A program made the translations under genes and the position numbers. This document shows, piece after piece, positions 8,520 to 17,135 of a stretch of 64,000 nucleotides of DNA. Location of the stretch: NCBI RefSeq assembly GCF_047345485.1, contig NZ_JBLFEN010000002.1, forward strand, positions 372,001-436,000, written 5' to 3'. Position 1 is the stretch's first letter. Each line of letters starts with the position of its first letter. Below the pieces are notes generated by a model, which searched no databases, had not been told where the DNA came from, and worked only from the letters and a program-made list of their open reading frames with translations. The DNA is from Jejuia sp047345485. GTDB lineage: Bacteria; Bacteroidota; Bacteroidia; Flavobacteriales; Flavobacteriaceae.

Positions 8520-8660
8520 TTTTGGGCAAATGGCAAGCCACCGCGCTATCCACTACTAGTTTTGGCTCGATGCGCGCCTCGCCAAAAGCTAACCGTTACT
8601 ATCGCTTTTGCAGGTATCTGCTCGCGCTATTTTAAGCTAGTAACTAATAGCACTTTTGTT
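8520..8660. repeat. GC-rich intergenic repeat-like element between convergent genes
   Basis: The whole gap 8516-8683 has a GC content well above its neighbours. It contains an inverted repeat TTTTGGC (8560-8566) / GCCAAAA (8581-8587) with a GC-rich loop, and short repeated CTAGT/CTAAC words. The open frame across it (8496-8678) overlaps the preceding gene, lacks protein-like composition and is not annotated. It resembles the palindromic extragenic elements scattered in flavobacterial genomes; a second copy is not present in this window. Confidence 0.45.
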
Positions 8661-8683
8661 AACGCTAGATACTTTTAAATGTT

Positions 8684-9034
8684 TTAAGAATAAGTATGCT
8701 TAAACCAAACCTTTTGCCATTCGCGTTGCAAAATTAAAAACATAACGTCTTCTGATAATTTTAAAGTATCATCACCATTTAAGGCTTTTACTTTATTTTC
8801 AGCAACATCAATGATATAAAGTAAATTAAGGTATTCTGTAAATTTCTCTTGTATAAGTTTAAAAACTGTTTCATGTAGTATCAACTTCAAACTAGAAGGG
8901 AGAACATCTTCATGAAAATCTAAATCAATATTAGCTAATAAAAAATCTTTATTAAGCTGTACTATCAATTTCTTGTATAAATTTAATTGGGTAGCGTCTT
9001 CAATTAAACGTTCAAAAGTTTTTGGCAGTTGCAT
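8684..9034 (-). CDS. Conserved hypothetical protein downstream of polyprenyl synthase
   Basis: 116 residues, predicted mostly helical and without signal peptide or membrane segment. No known domain recognised. Its ATG overlaps the stop codon of the polyprenyl synthase gene (TAATG), so the two are almost certainly translated from one message. The genetic coupling suggests a linked role, but the sequence gives no direct clue. Confidence 0.7.
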   Translation of the reverse strand: MQLPKTFERLIEDATQLNLYKKLIVQLNKDFLLANIDLDFHEDVLPSSLKLILHETVFKLIQEKFTEYLNLLYIIDVAENKVKALNGDDTLKLSEDVMFLILQREWQKVWFKHTYS

Positions 9035-10008
9035 TACACAGTTCTATTCATCAAATTAGTACCAAACGTTTTAAGCAACATTTTTTTGTTTTCAGAAATA
9101 TCTAGATGTTGTAATACCGAAAATGCCGTATTCGTGTAACTTTCAATAGCTGCTTTTGTAGCATCAGCAGCTCCAGAATTTAAAAATAATTGTTTTGTTG
9201 CTTCTATTTTTTTTGAAACATCATCGGGTTGTGATGAAAATAATTGCACTAACATATCAGCTTCATCTTCAGAAGAAAACTCTAAAGCTTTTAAATACAA
9301 ATACGTTTTTTTATTCTCAATAATATCACCGCCAACTTGTTTACCAAACGTTTTTGGATCACCAAAGGCATCTAAATAATCGTCTTGTAATTGAAACGCA
9401 ATACCCAAATTACGTCCAAATTCATAAATATTATGTTGGTCGTCATTTGAAGCATCTGCAACAATAGCGCCCATTTTCATAGCTGCACCAACTAAAACTG
9501 CCGTTTTGTATTCAATCATTTTTAAATACTCAGGGATAGTAACATCAGTTCTAGTCTCAAAATCTACATCATATTGTTGGCCTTCACAAACCTCTAAAGC
9601 CGTTTTACTAAATAATTTTGCTAAATTTTGAAATTTAGCAGCACCATAATTCTCAAACAATTGATATGCCATAATTAGCATCGCATCTCCAGAAAGAATT
9701 CCCGTATTTATATCCCATTTTTCATGTACTGTTACTTCACCTCTTCGTAATGGCGCATCATCCATAATATCGTCATGCACTAAAGAAAAGTTATGAAACA
9801 CCTCTATACTTAAAGCAGCATTTAGGGCAATTTTATAATTACCATTAAAAATATCTGTTGCCATTAAGGTTAAAACAGGGCGTAATCGTTTACCACCTAA
9901 ACCTAAAATATAAGCAACTGGTTGATATAAATTTTTAGGTTCTTTTTCGGGTGAATACGCTTTAAGGTAAGCTGTAAATTCTTCTTGATATTTTTCTATA
10001 GAAAGCAT
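9034..10008 (-). CDS. Trans-isoprenyl diphosphate synthase (polyprenyl synthetase family)
   Basis: 324 residues from ATG 10008 (MLSIEKYQEEF). The frame extends to 10026, but that start would lie upstream of the predicted transcription start. First Asp-rich motif DDIMDD with RRG after it, second Asp-rich motif QLQDDYLDAFGD, and GGKRLRP near the N-terminus for substrate binding. It condenses isopentenyl diphosphate with allylic diphosphates. The first motif has no two-residue insertion, and Phe sits five residues before it. This fits a short-chain (C15-C20) product, but product length is uncertain. Cytoplasmic; supplies quinone, carotenoid or undecaprenyl pathways. Confidence 0.9.
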   Translation of the reverse strand: MLSIEKYQEEFTAYLKAYSPEKEPKNLYQPVAYILGLGGKRLRPVLTLMATDIFNGNYKIALNAALSIEVFHNFSLVHDDIMDDAPLRRGEVTVHEKWDINTGILSGDAMLIMAYQLFENYGAAKFQNLAKLFSKTALEVCEGQQYDVDFETRTDVTIPEYLKMIEYKTAVLVGAAMKMGAIVADASNDDQHNIYEFGRNLGIAFQLQDDYLDAFGDPKTFGKQVGGDIIENKKTYLYLKALEFSSEDEADMLVQLFSSQPDDVSKKIEATKQLFLNSGAADATKAAIESYTNTAFSVLQHLDISENKKMLLKTFGTNLMNRTV

Positions 10009-10012
10009 TGTA

Positions 10013-10020
10013 CAAAAATA
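10013..10020 (-). promoter_or_regulatory. -7 element (TATTTTTG) of the polyprenyl synthase gene
   Basis: TATTTTTG on the minus strand matches the Bacteroidetes TAnnTTTG element and ends only five bases before the ATG at 10008. This implies a leaderless or nearly leaderless message. No good TTG -33 box was found. Confidence 0.5.
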
Positions 10021-10126
10021 GGGCAATTAAAACTATAAGTAAAATTCATTTTAAAAAGATGTCTCCATGTTCCAATTTCAAAACACTTTGAATGTAAACC
10101 ATTTGTTAAAAAAACATTAAAACCAT

Positions 10127-10154
10127 GGAAACTTTTATTGTTTCTAAAGTTTCC
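10127..10154. promoter_or_regulatory. TetR operator: perfect 9-bp inverted repeat
   Basis: GGAAACTTT (10127-10135) and AAAGTTTCC (10146-10154) are exact inverted copies separated by 10 bp. The site covers the -33 box and most of the spacer of the promoter just before the tetR gene. A bound repressor would block polymerase, as expected for autoregulation by the encoded TetR protein. Confidence 0.75.
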
Positions 10155-10167
10155 TTAAGTATATTTG
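10138..10167 (+). promoter_or_regulatory. Promoter of the tetR-efflux operon (TTG-N19-TATATTTG)
   Basis: TTG at 10138-10140, a 19-bp spacer and TATATTTG at 10160-10167 fit the Bacteroidetes primary sigma consensus closely. The predicted transcription start is within a few bases of ATG 10177. This rules out the longer frame starting at TTG 10165 and suggests a near-leaderless message. Confidence 0.75.
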
Positions 10168-10176
10168 CAACCGATT

Positions 10177-10782
10177 ATGAGAGAAAACATTGTAAGAAAA
10201 GCTGCTGAATTATTTCTAAACTTGGGGTTTAAAAGCGTAACAATGGACGATATAGCCCAAGAAATGGGCATATCTAAAAAAACCATTTATGTACACTTTG
10301 CGAATAAAACAAAACTAGTTGAGGCGGTTACTTTCGAGCTTTTCGAAATCATTTGCGATGGTATTGATGGTATTTGTGAGGCATCAAACAATCCTATAGA
10401 AGAACTTTATGATATAAAAATGTTTGTAATGCATCATTTAAAGGATGAAAAATCGTCTCCCCAATTTCAACTCAAAAAATACTACCCAAAAATATACGAA
10501 GTACTTAAACTTAAGCAGTTTGAAAAGATGCACGATTCTGTAAAAGATAGTTTAAAAAATGGAGTAGATACAGGGTTGTTTAGGTCTAATATCAACATAG
10601 ATTTTATATCTAGAATGTACTTTAATGGTATGACAGGAATAAAGGATAACTCTATTTTTCCGCAGAATATTTACAACATGAACTACTTAATGGAAAGTTA
10701 TTTAGAATACCATCTAAGAGCCATTGTTACAGAGAAAGGCTTAGAAACATTAAATAAATTTATAACATCAAATCAATCATAA
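10177..10782 (+). CDS. TetR/AcrR-family transcriptional repressor of the efflux operon
   Basis: 201 residues from ATG 10177. The N-terminal helix-turn-helix is plain: AAELFLNLGFKSVTMDDIAQEMGISKKTIYVHFANKTKLVEAV. The rest is a helical ligand-binding and dimerisation domain. It is the first gene of a four-gene set with TolC, membrane-fusion and RND proteins (2 bp to the next gene), so it most likely senses a toxic compound and controls its export. A perfect inverted repeat lies in its promoter. The inducing ligand is unknown. Confidence 0.9.
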   Translation: MRENIVRKAAELFLNLGFKSVTMDDIAQEMGISKKTIYVHFANKTKLVEAVTFELFEIICDGIDGICEASNNPIEELYDIKMFVMHHLKDEKSSPQFQLKKYYPKIYEVLKLKQFEKMHDSVKDSLKNGVDTGLFRSNINIDFISRMYFNGMTGIKDNSIFPQNIYNMNYLMESYLEYHLRAIVTEKGLETLNKFITSNQS

Positions 10783-10784
10783 AA

Positions 10785-12125
10785 ATGAAGAAAAAACTAA
10801 TTTTAGTTTTTAGCTTATTGTATTGCGTTAGTATATTTTCTCAAGAAAACACTAATAACTTTACACTACAGGAAGCTATAGATTATGCTCTAGAGCATAA
10901 TAGAACCGCCAAAAATGCTGGACGTGATATTGAGGCTGCCAAAAAACAAAAATGGGAAACTATTTCAACAGGATTACCACAAATTAACGGTAGCATAGAT
11001 TATCAAAACTTTTTACAACAACAGGTAACAGTCATACCTAGTGATTTTAGCGATCCAAATTCAGAGTTAGTACCCGTTATTTTTGGAACTACTCAAAATG
11101 TTAACGCATCAGCAACACTATCACAATTAATTTTTGATGGCACTTACATTGTAGGACTGCAATCTGCAAAGGTGTTTTTAGAAATTTCAAAAAATGCTAA
11201 AATAAAAACCGATTTAGAGGTTAGAAAAGCAGTAATTAATGCTTATGGCAACGTTTTACTAATAGAAGAAAGTATTAACATTTTAGAGAAAAATAAAGTT
11301 ACACTTCAAAAAAATCTTGATGATATTACAAAAATATATGAAAACGGATTAGAGGAAGAGGAAAGTGTTGAACAGTTAAAAATAACACTCTCTGGTGTAA
11401 AAAGTAACCTTAACAACACGATAAGACTAAAAAAAGTAGCTTACCAAATGTTAAATATTACGTTGGGTACAGATATTAATTCTAATACAGTTCTTACTGA
11501 TAATTTAGAAATACTTACAAATCAAAATATTGATTTACAGTTGCTTAACAAAACATTTACGGTAGATAATACGATAGATTACCAAATAGCTGAAAACGAT
11601 AAAGTATCAAAAGAACTATTATTAAAGTTAGAGCAAAGTAGAGCTTTACCAAGTTTAAGTGCCTTTGTTTCTGGCGGGTATTTATCTTTTAGCAATGATT
11701 TTGACTTTTTAAATAGCGACCAAGAGTATTTTGGGTATGGGCTATTTGGTGTAAGTATGCAAATTCCCATTTTTGGATCGGGGCAAAAAAATGCAAGAAC
11801 TCAACGTGCGAGAATAAATTTAGAAAAATCTATTGATGATCTTACTGAAACTGAACAACGTATAAAATTAGAAGTCGCAGCTGCTAAAAGTGATTACCAA
11901 TTTACAATTGAAGACTATAATAACAAAAAGGAAAATTTAAATCTTGCTGAACGTATTGAGAAAAAAAATCAAACTAAATTTTTTGAAGGTATTGCTTCTA
12001 GTTTTGATTTAAGGCAAGCGCAAACACAACTTTACAGTTCGCAACAAGAATTTCTGCAAGCTATGCTCAATGTAATTAACAAAAAAGCTGAACTAGAAAC
12101 TGTTTTAAACACTATCAACAATTAA
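10785..12125 (+). CDS. TolC-family outer-membrane efflux protein
   Basis: 446 residues with signal peptide MKKKLILVFSLLYCVSIFSQ. Two outer-membrane-efflux (OEP) repeats rich in coiled-coil heptads follow, beginning FTLQEAIDYALEHNRTAKNAGRDIEAAKKQ and, in the second half, ARTQRARINLEKSIDDLTETEQRIKLEVAAAKSDY. It forms the outer-membrane channel of the tripartite pump with the next two genes. Confidence 0.9.
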   Translation: MKKKLILVFSLLYCVSIFSQENTNNFTLQEAIDYALEHNRTAKNAGRDIEAAKKQKWETISTGLPQINGSIDYQNFLQQQVTVIPSDFSDPNSELVPVIFGTTQNVNASATLSQLIFDGTYIVGLQSAKVFLEISKNAKIKTDLEVRKAVINAYGNVLLIEESINILEKNKVTLQKNLDDITKIYENGLEEEESVEQLKITLSGVKSNLNNTIRLKKVAYQMLNITLGTDINSNTVLTDNLEILTNQNIDLQLLNKTFTVDNTIDYQIAENDKVSKELLLKLEQSRALPSLSAFVSGGYLSFSNDFDFLNSDQEYFGYGLFGVSMQIPIFGSGQKNARTQRARINLEKSIDDLTETEQRIKLEVAAAKSDYQFTIEDYNNKKENLNLAERIEKKNQTKFFEGIASSFDLRQAQTQLYSSQQEFLQAMLNVINKKAELETVLNTINN

Positions 12126-12137
12126 AATCAATCAAAA

Positions 12138-13307
12138 ATGAAATATATATATTCACTCGTATTTATTAGTATCCTTTTAACCTCATGCGGAGGTGATAAA
12201 AAAGCATCTCTTGAAGATATCATTGCCAGTAATGATTTAGAACTCCTCAGAAAAAAGAAAACAGAACTAGATGCTTCTGCTCAAGAAATTTCTAAGCAAT
12301 TAAAAGCCTTAGAAACATCAATTAAAGAATTAGATCCGCAAGAAAAAATTCCTTTAATCACCACATTTGCTGCTAAAGAGACGATATTCAATCACTTTGT
12401 AGAATTACAAGGCAATGTAAACACAAAACAAAATTTAGTGATTTACCCAGAATTCTCTGGTGTTTTATCGCGTGTTTATGTTAAAGAGGGGCAAAAAGTA
12501 TCTAAAGGTCAAATTTTGGCTAAGATTGATGACGGTGGTTTAAGCCAACAACTCGCGCAATTAAAAATTCAGTCAGATTTAGCAAAAACAACATTTGAGC
12601 GTCAACAACGCCTATGGAAGCAGAAAATAGGTAGTGAAATTCAGTTTTTACAAGCCAAAGCAACCTATGAAGCACAACTTGAAGCTACTAAACAATTGCA
12701 ACAACAGGTTGGTAAAACAGTAGTTCGCGCACCATTCTCTGGTTCTATAGATGATGTTATTACAGAACAAGGTAGCGTAGTTGCTCCTGGGCAGTCTATG
12801 TTATTTAGAATTGTAAACCTTGATGATATGTATATTGAAACCGATGTACCAGAACGCTACGTTTCAGATATTGTAAAAGGTAAAAACGTAAAAGTAGACT
12901 TTCCTGTTTTAGGTAAAGAAGTAGACGCTAAAGTACGACAAGCTGGTAATTTTATAAATCCTGCCAACAGAACATTTAAGGTTGAAATAGCATTGCCGAA
13001 TAAAGATATTTCTATAAAACCAAATCTTTCTGCAAAACTTAAGATTAACGATTATACTAATGAGAATGCTATTCTAATTCCTCAAAGTATTATTTCTGAA
13101 AATGCTGAAGGCCAACAATATGTATATACTATTACAGATAAAGTTGAAAATAAAGCTAAGGTAAAACGAGAGTTTATAGAAACTGGAAGGACGCAAGGTG
13201 ATTATATCGAAATACTTTCTGGTATTGAAAATGGAGAAGAAATTATTGATGAAGGTGCACGTAGTGTTAAAGACGGACAGGATGTAAAAATTCTTGTAGT
13301 AGAATAA
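12138..13307 (+). CDS. RND efflux membrane-fusion lipoprotein (periplasmic adaptor)
   Basis: 389 residues. Lipoprotein signal MKYIYSLVFISILLTSCGG with the acylated Cys at residue 17. A short N-terminal coiled coil (about 22-62) is followed by the barrel-sandwich lipoyl half VIYPEFSGVLSRVYVKEGQKVSKGQILAKIDD, a helical hairpin (about 135-190), the second lipoyl half VRAPFSGSIDDVITEQGSVVAPGQ, and beta-barrel and membrane-proximal domains. It joins the RND pump to the TolC channel. 12 bp after the TolC gene. Confidence 0.9.
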   Translation: MKYIYSLVFISILLTSCGGDKKASLEDIIASNDLELLRKKKTELDASAQEISKQLKALETSIKELDPQEKIPLITTFAAKETIFNHFVELQGNVNTKQNLVIYPEFSGVLSRVYVKEGQKVSKGQILAKIDDGGLSQQLAQLKIQSDLAKTTFERQQRLWKQKIGSEIQFLQAKATYEAQLEATKQLQQQVGKTVVRAPFSGSIDDVITEQGSVVAPGQSMLFRIVNLDDMYIETDVPERYVSDIVKGKNVKVDFPVLGKEVDAKVRQAGNFINPANRTFKVEIALPNKDISIKPNLSAKLKINDYTNENAILIPQSIISENAEGQQYVYTITDKVENKAKVKREFIETGRTQGDYIEILSGIENGEEIIDEGARSVKDGQDVKILVVE

Positions 13308-13410
13308 AATTGTCATTCTTTTAATAGCAAAAATCCACTAAAAAATTATCTAGTTTAATAGTATAAAAGCCCTTAGAATTTATTTTGGGTAACAAAAAAA
13401 CTAATCCATT

Positions 13411-16400
13411 ATGGCAAAAGATAAAAAGAAAAAGAAAAAAAACGTAGACAAAGAGTTCGGACTCTCTTCGTGGGCCATCAACAACAAAACAACCATGTAT
13501 GTGTTGATTGCCTTAATATTATTTCTTGGTACTAGTGCTTATTTTAGTATGCCTAGAGAAAATTTTCCAGAGATAAAAGAAACCAAAATTTACATCAGTT
13601 CTATTTATCCTGGAAATACGGCTGAGGATATTGAAAAACTTATAACCGATCCTATTGAGGATAAACTAAAAACTGTGAGTAATGTGGTAGAAATCACCTC
13701 AACATCACAAGAAGATTACTCTATTGTTATAGTTGAGTTTGATGAAAGTATTTCTGTTGAAGCCGCAAAACAAAAGGTAAAAGATGAAGTAGATTCTGAA
13801 ACAGCGAGCGAAGATTGGCCAACATTTAATGGTGCTAAGGTAGAACCTAACGTGTTCGATTTAAGCATGTCTGAAGAAATACCTATCCTAAATATTAATA
13901 TTTCTGGAGATTATCCAGTGGATAAATTAAAAGAATTTGGAGAATATTTGGAAGATGAAATTGAAAGTCTTCAAGAAATTAAACAAGTAGATATTCGTGG
14001 CGCACAAGATAAAGAAGTAGAAGTTGCTGTAGATATTTATAAGATGATGGCAGCAAAAGTAAGTTTTGATGATATTATTAATACCATTAGTAGAGAGAAC
14101 ATGACGATGTCTGCCGGAAATTTAATTACTAGCGGGCAACGCAGAACTATTCGAATTATTGGAGAAATTGAAAATCCTAGCGAACTTGAAAGTTTTGTTG
14201 TAAAATCCGAAAGAAACAATCCTATTTACCTGCGAGACATCGCAAAAGTAAATTTTAAAGATGAAGACAAAACAACCTATGCTAGAGAGTTTGGGCATCC
14301 TGTAGTAATGCTAGATGTTAAAAAACGTGCCGGTAAAAACATGGTGGCTGCTGCAGAACAAATTCAAAAGATAAAAGAAGACGCCGTAGAAAATATATTT
14401 CCACCAGATTTACAAGTAACTATAGCAAATGATCAATCTGCTAAAACCATTGGTCAGGTAGACGATTTGGTAAACAACATCATCTTCGGTATCATACTGG
14501 TAGTAACCGTATTAATGTTCTTTTTAGGGTTTAAAAACGCACTATTTGTTGGGTTTGCTATTCCCATGTCTATGTTTATGTCGCTGATGATTTTAAATCT
14601 ATTAGGTTATACTATGAATACCATGATTCTCTTTGGATTAATCATGGGATTAGGAATGTTAGTAGACAACGGTATCGTGGTTGTTGAAAATGTGTATCGT
14701 TTGATGAGTGAAGAAGGCATGAGCCGTATTGAAGCTGCAAAAAAAGGCATTGGGGAAATTGCATTTCCTATTATTATATCAACAGCAACAACAGTAGCGG
14801 CGTTTATACCTTTAGGTTTATGGCCAGGAGTTATGGGGCAGTTCATGATATATTTCCCAATTACCTTATCGGTTGTTTTAGGCTCTTCATTGTTCGTTGC
14901 TATATTTTTCAACTCGGTATTAGTATCACAATTTATGACGACAGAAGATAAAGACATGCCACTTCAAAATATTATTAAAATATCTGCAATAGTAGGTGGT
15001 ATTGGGTTACTTATTACTCTTTTTGGTGGTGCTTATAGAGGTTTAGGTACTTTAATGATTGTGGTCGTTGTTTTATTATGGGCTTACAGGTTGTTTTTAA
15101 GATCGTGGTCTAACGGGTTTCAAAATAAAATACTACCAAAATGGGAACGTTTTTATGAAAAATCTTTACGAGCGGCATTAGGTGGTAAAAAACCGCAATT
15201 TATAGCTGTGGGTACCTTTATTTTGTTAATTATAGCATTTATGGGTTTTGGTGCATCTATAGGAAGCCAACGTACAAAAGTAGAGTTTTTTCCAGATAAT
15301 ACACCTAATCAAATTATAGTGTATATAGAATATCCTGAAGGCACAGACATTAAAAAAACCAATGCTATTACCAAGGATATTGAGCAGCGCGTTTACAAGA
15401 TTATAAACGAAGAATCTTATATGAAAGGCGATTTTAACTTTCTTACCGAAAGTGCCGTATCGCAAGTTGGGGAAGGTGCTGGAAACCCACAAACCGATGG
15501 TGGTTCTGCTGCCGAAATGCCACATCGTGGTAAAATCACGGCTACCATGCGAGAGTATAAATTTAGAGATGGTGCAGATAGTAACGTATTACTTAAAAAA
15601 GTTCAAAAAGCATTACAAGGGATATATCCTGGAGTTGCAATTTCTGTTGAAAAAGATGCCGTTGGTCCTCCTGCTGGTTATCCTATTAATTTAGAATTAG
15701 AAGGTGAAGATTATGCGGAATTAATTAACACTGCCGAAAAAATGCGTGATTATATCAATTCTAAAAATATACAAGGTATTGATGAATTAAAAATTGATGT
15801 GAATAAATCCAAACCTTCAATGCAAGTACTTGTTGATAGAAAAAAAGCAGGCGAGTTGGGTGTAACTGCAGGACAAGTTGGGCAACAATTACGTAATTCT
15901 ATTTTTGGAGCTAAAGCTGGTATTTATAAAAATGAGGGTGAAGATTACGATATTTATGTGCGTTTTAATGAAGAAAACCGATACAATACTAGTGCTATTT
16001 TTAATCAAAAAATAACATTTAGAGATATGGCCACGGGGCAAATTAAAGAAATCCCTGTATCCACCGTAGCCAAACAAAATAATAATTCTGGGTTTAGCGC
16101 CATAAAGCATAGAGATGTAAAACGTGTAGTAACATTATATTCTGCTTTAGCCCCAGGATTTACAGATGCAGGTGCCATTGTATCAATAATTCAAAACGAG
16201 ATGCAAGGCTTTACAGAAAAACCAGATGGTGTAAAGGTGGATTATACCGGACAGATTGAAGAACAAAACAAACAAATGGCATTTTTAATGGGTGCATTTT
16301 TTGCAGGTTTGGGTTTAATTTTCTTCATTTTAATATTCCAATTTAACTCTGTGTCAAAACCAGCAATTATTATGTTGGCTATCTTTTTAAGTTTAATTGG

Positions 16401-16956
16401 TGTATTTGGAGGTTTAGTAATTACAGGTAGTGCTTTTGTAATTATGATGACTATGATGGGTATTATTTCTCTAGCTGGTATCGTAGTAAATAATGGTGTA
16501 GTATTACTAGATTATACCCAACTTTTAATAGATAGAAAAAAAGTAAAGCTAGATTTAGAAAACGACCAATATTTACAAACCGATGATTTAATAGAAGCCA
16601 TTGTAAAAGGCGGAAAGGCACGTTTACGTCCTGTATTATTAACTGCTATTACAACCATTTTGGGCTTAATTCCTCTGGCAACAGGATTAAACATCAACTT
16701 CTTTACCTTATTTAGTGAGTTTGATGCAAACATTTATATTGGTGGTGATAATGTAATTTTCTGGGGACCATTAGCGTGGACAGTGATTTACGGTTTATTT
16801 ATCGCAACATTTTTAACCTTAATTGTTGTGCCAATTCTGTTCTATTTAGTCACGCTATTTAAAATGTGGCTCTATAAAAATAGAATTGCTCAAGTATCTC
16901 TAAAACAGAAAGAACTGGAAGTTTTTAATATGGATAAACGAATTGAAAACGCATAA
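13411..16956 (+). CDS. RND-family efflux permease (HAE-1/SwrC-like)
   Basis: 1181 residues, longer than AcrB (about 1050). A Lys-rich cytoplasmic start is followed by the first membrane helix (MYVLIALILFLGTSAYFSMPRENFPEI), two large periplasmic loops and twelve expected membrane helices. The TM4 motif is GLGMLVDNGIVVVEN, so the first of AcrB's two proton-relay Asp residues is kept and the second is Asn. The TM10 motif LAGIVVNNGVVLLDY has Asn where AcrB has the relay Lys. These changes are seen in SwrC-type pumps. Last gene of the operon, 103 bp after the adaptor and followed by a terminator. Substrate unknown. Confidence 0.9.
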   Translation: MAKDKKKKKKNVDKEFGLSSWAINNKTTMYVLIALILFLGTSAYFSMPRENFPEIKETKIYISSIYPGNTAEDIEKLITDPIEDKLKTVSNVVEITSTSQEDYSIVIVEFDESISVEAAKQKVKDEVDSETASEDWPTFNGAKVEPNVFDLSMSEEIPILNINISGDYPVDKLKEFGEYLEDEIESLQEIKQVDIRGAQDKEVEVAVDIYKMMAAKVSFDDIINTISRENMTMSAGNLITSGQRRTIRIIGEIENPSELESFVVKSERNNPIYLRDIAKVNFKDEDKTTYAREFGHPVVMLDVKKRAGKNMVAAAEQIQKIKEDAVENIFPPDLQVTIANDQSAKTIGQVDDLVNNIIFGIILVVTVLMFFLGFKNALFVGFAIPMSMFMSLMILNLLGYTMNTMILFGLIMGLGMLVDNGIVVVENVYRLMSEEGMSRIEAAKKGIGEIAFPIIISTATTVAAFIPLGLWPGVMGQFMIYFPITLSVVLGSSLFVAIFFNSVLVSQFMTTEDKDMPLQNIIKISAIVGGIGLLITLFGGAYRGLGTLMIVVVVLLWAYRLFLRSWSNGFQNKILPKWERFYEKSLRAALGGKKPQFIAVGTFILLIIAFMGFGASIGSQRTKVEFFPDNTPNQIIVYIEYPEGTDIKKTNAITKDIEQRVYKIINEESYMKGDFNFLTESAVSQVGEGAGNPQTDGGSAAEMPHRGKITATMREYKFRDGADSNVLLKKVQKALQGIYPGVAISVEKDAVGPPAGYPINLELEGEDYAELINTAEKMRDYINSKNIQGIDELKIDVNKSKPSMQVLVDRKKAGELGVTAGQVGQQLRNSIFGAKAGIYKNEGEDYDIYVRFNEENRYNTSAIFNQKITFRDMATGQIKEIPVSTVAKQNNNSGFSAIKHRDVKRVVTLYSALAPGFTDAGAIVSIIQNEMQGFTEKPDGVKVDYTGQIEEQNKQMAFLMGAFFAGLGLIFFILIFQFNSVSKPAIIMLAIFLSLIGVFGGLVITGSAFVIMMTMMGIISLAGIVVNNGVVLLDYTQLLIDRKKVKLDLENDQYLQTDDLIEAIVKGGKARLRPVLLTAITTILGLIPLATGLNINFFTLFSEFDANIYIGGDNVIFWGPLAWTVIYGLFIATFLTLIVVPILFYLVTLFKMWLYKNRIAQVSLKQKELEVFNMDKRIENA

Positions 16957-16986
16957 AATGTTTTAATTTTTAATATACAGATTAAG

Positions 16987-17020
16987 AAAGCGCCGTAAAT
17001 TGTTTTGTGGCGCTTTTTTA
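16987..17020 (+). terminator. Terminator of the efflux operon
   Basis: AAAGCGCC (16987-16994) pairs with GGCGCTTT (17009-17016), followed by a T-run, 30 bp after the permease stop. Confidence 0.85.
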
Positions 17021-17109
17021 TTTTTAGCACTACTTTCACGTACTTTTTAATCTTATTAACGTAAAAGCAAATTCAACTCACAAATACACATAAAATCCTA
17101 GAACTTATG

Positions 17110-17117
17110 TAAATTTG
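17110..17117 (+). promoter_or_regulatory. -7 element (TAAATTTG) of aspS
   Basis: TAAATTTGC matches TAnnTTTG and lies 18 bp before the ATG at 17136. No clear TTG -33 box. It overlaps the alternative TTG codon at 17115, which supports the ATG as the real start. Confidence 0.5.
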
Positions 17118-17135
17118 CACATCAATTTTCACACA

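Noticed and set aside
8496..8678. Open frame of 60 codons across the GC-rich gap
   Set aside because: It overlaps the end of the preceding gene, has unusual composition and follows the structured repeat-like element; no protein-like pattern.
10165..10176. Upstream TTG start for the TetR gene
   Set aside because: The codon overlaps the -7 promoter element; the ATG at 10177 is the start.
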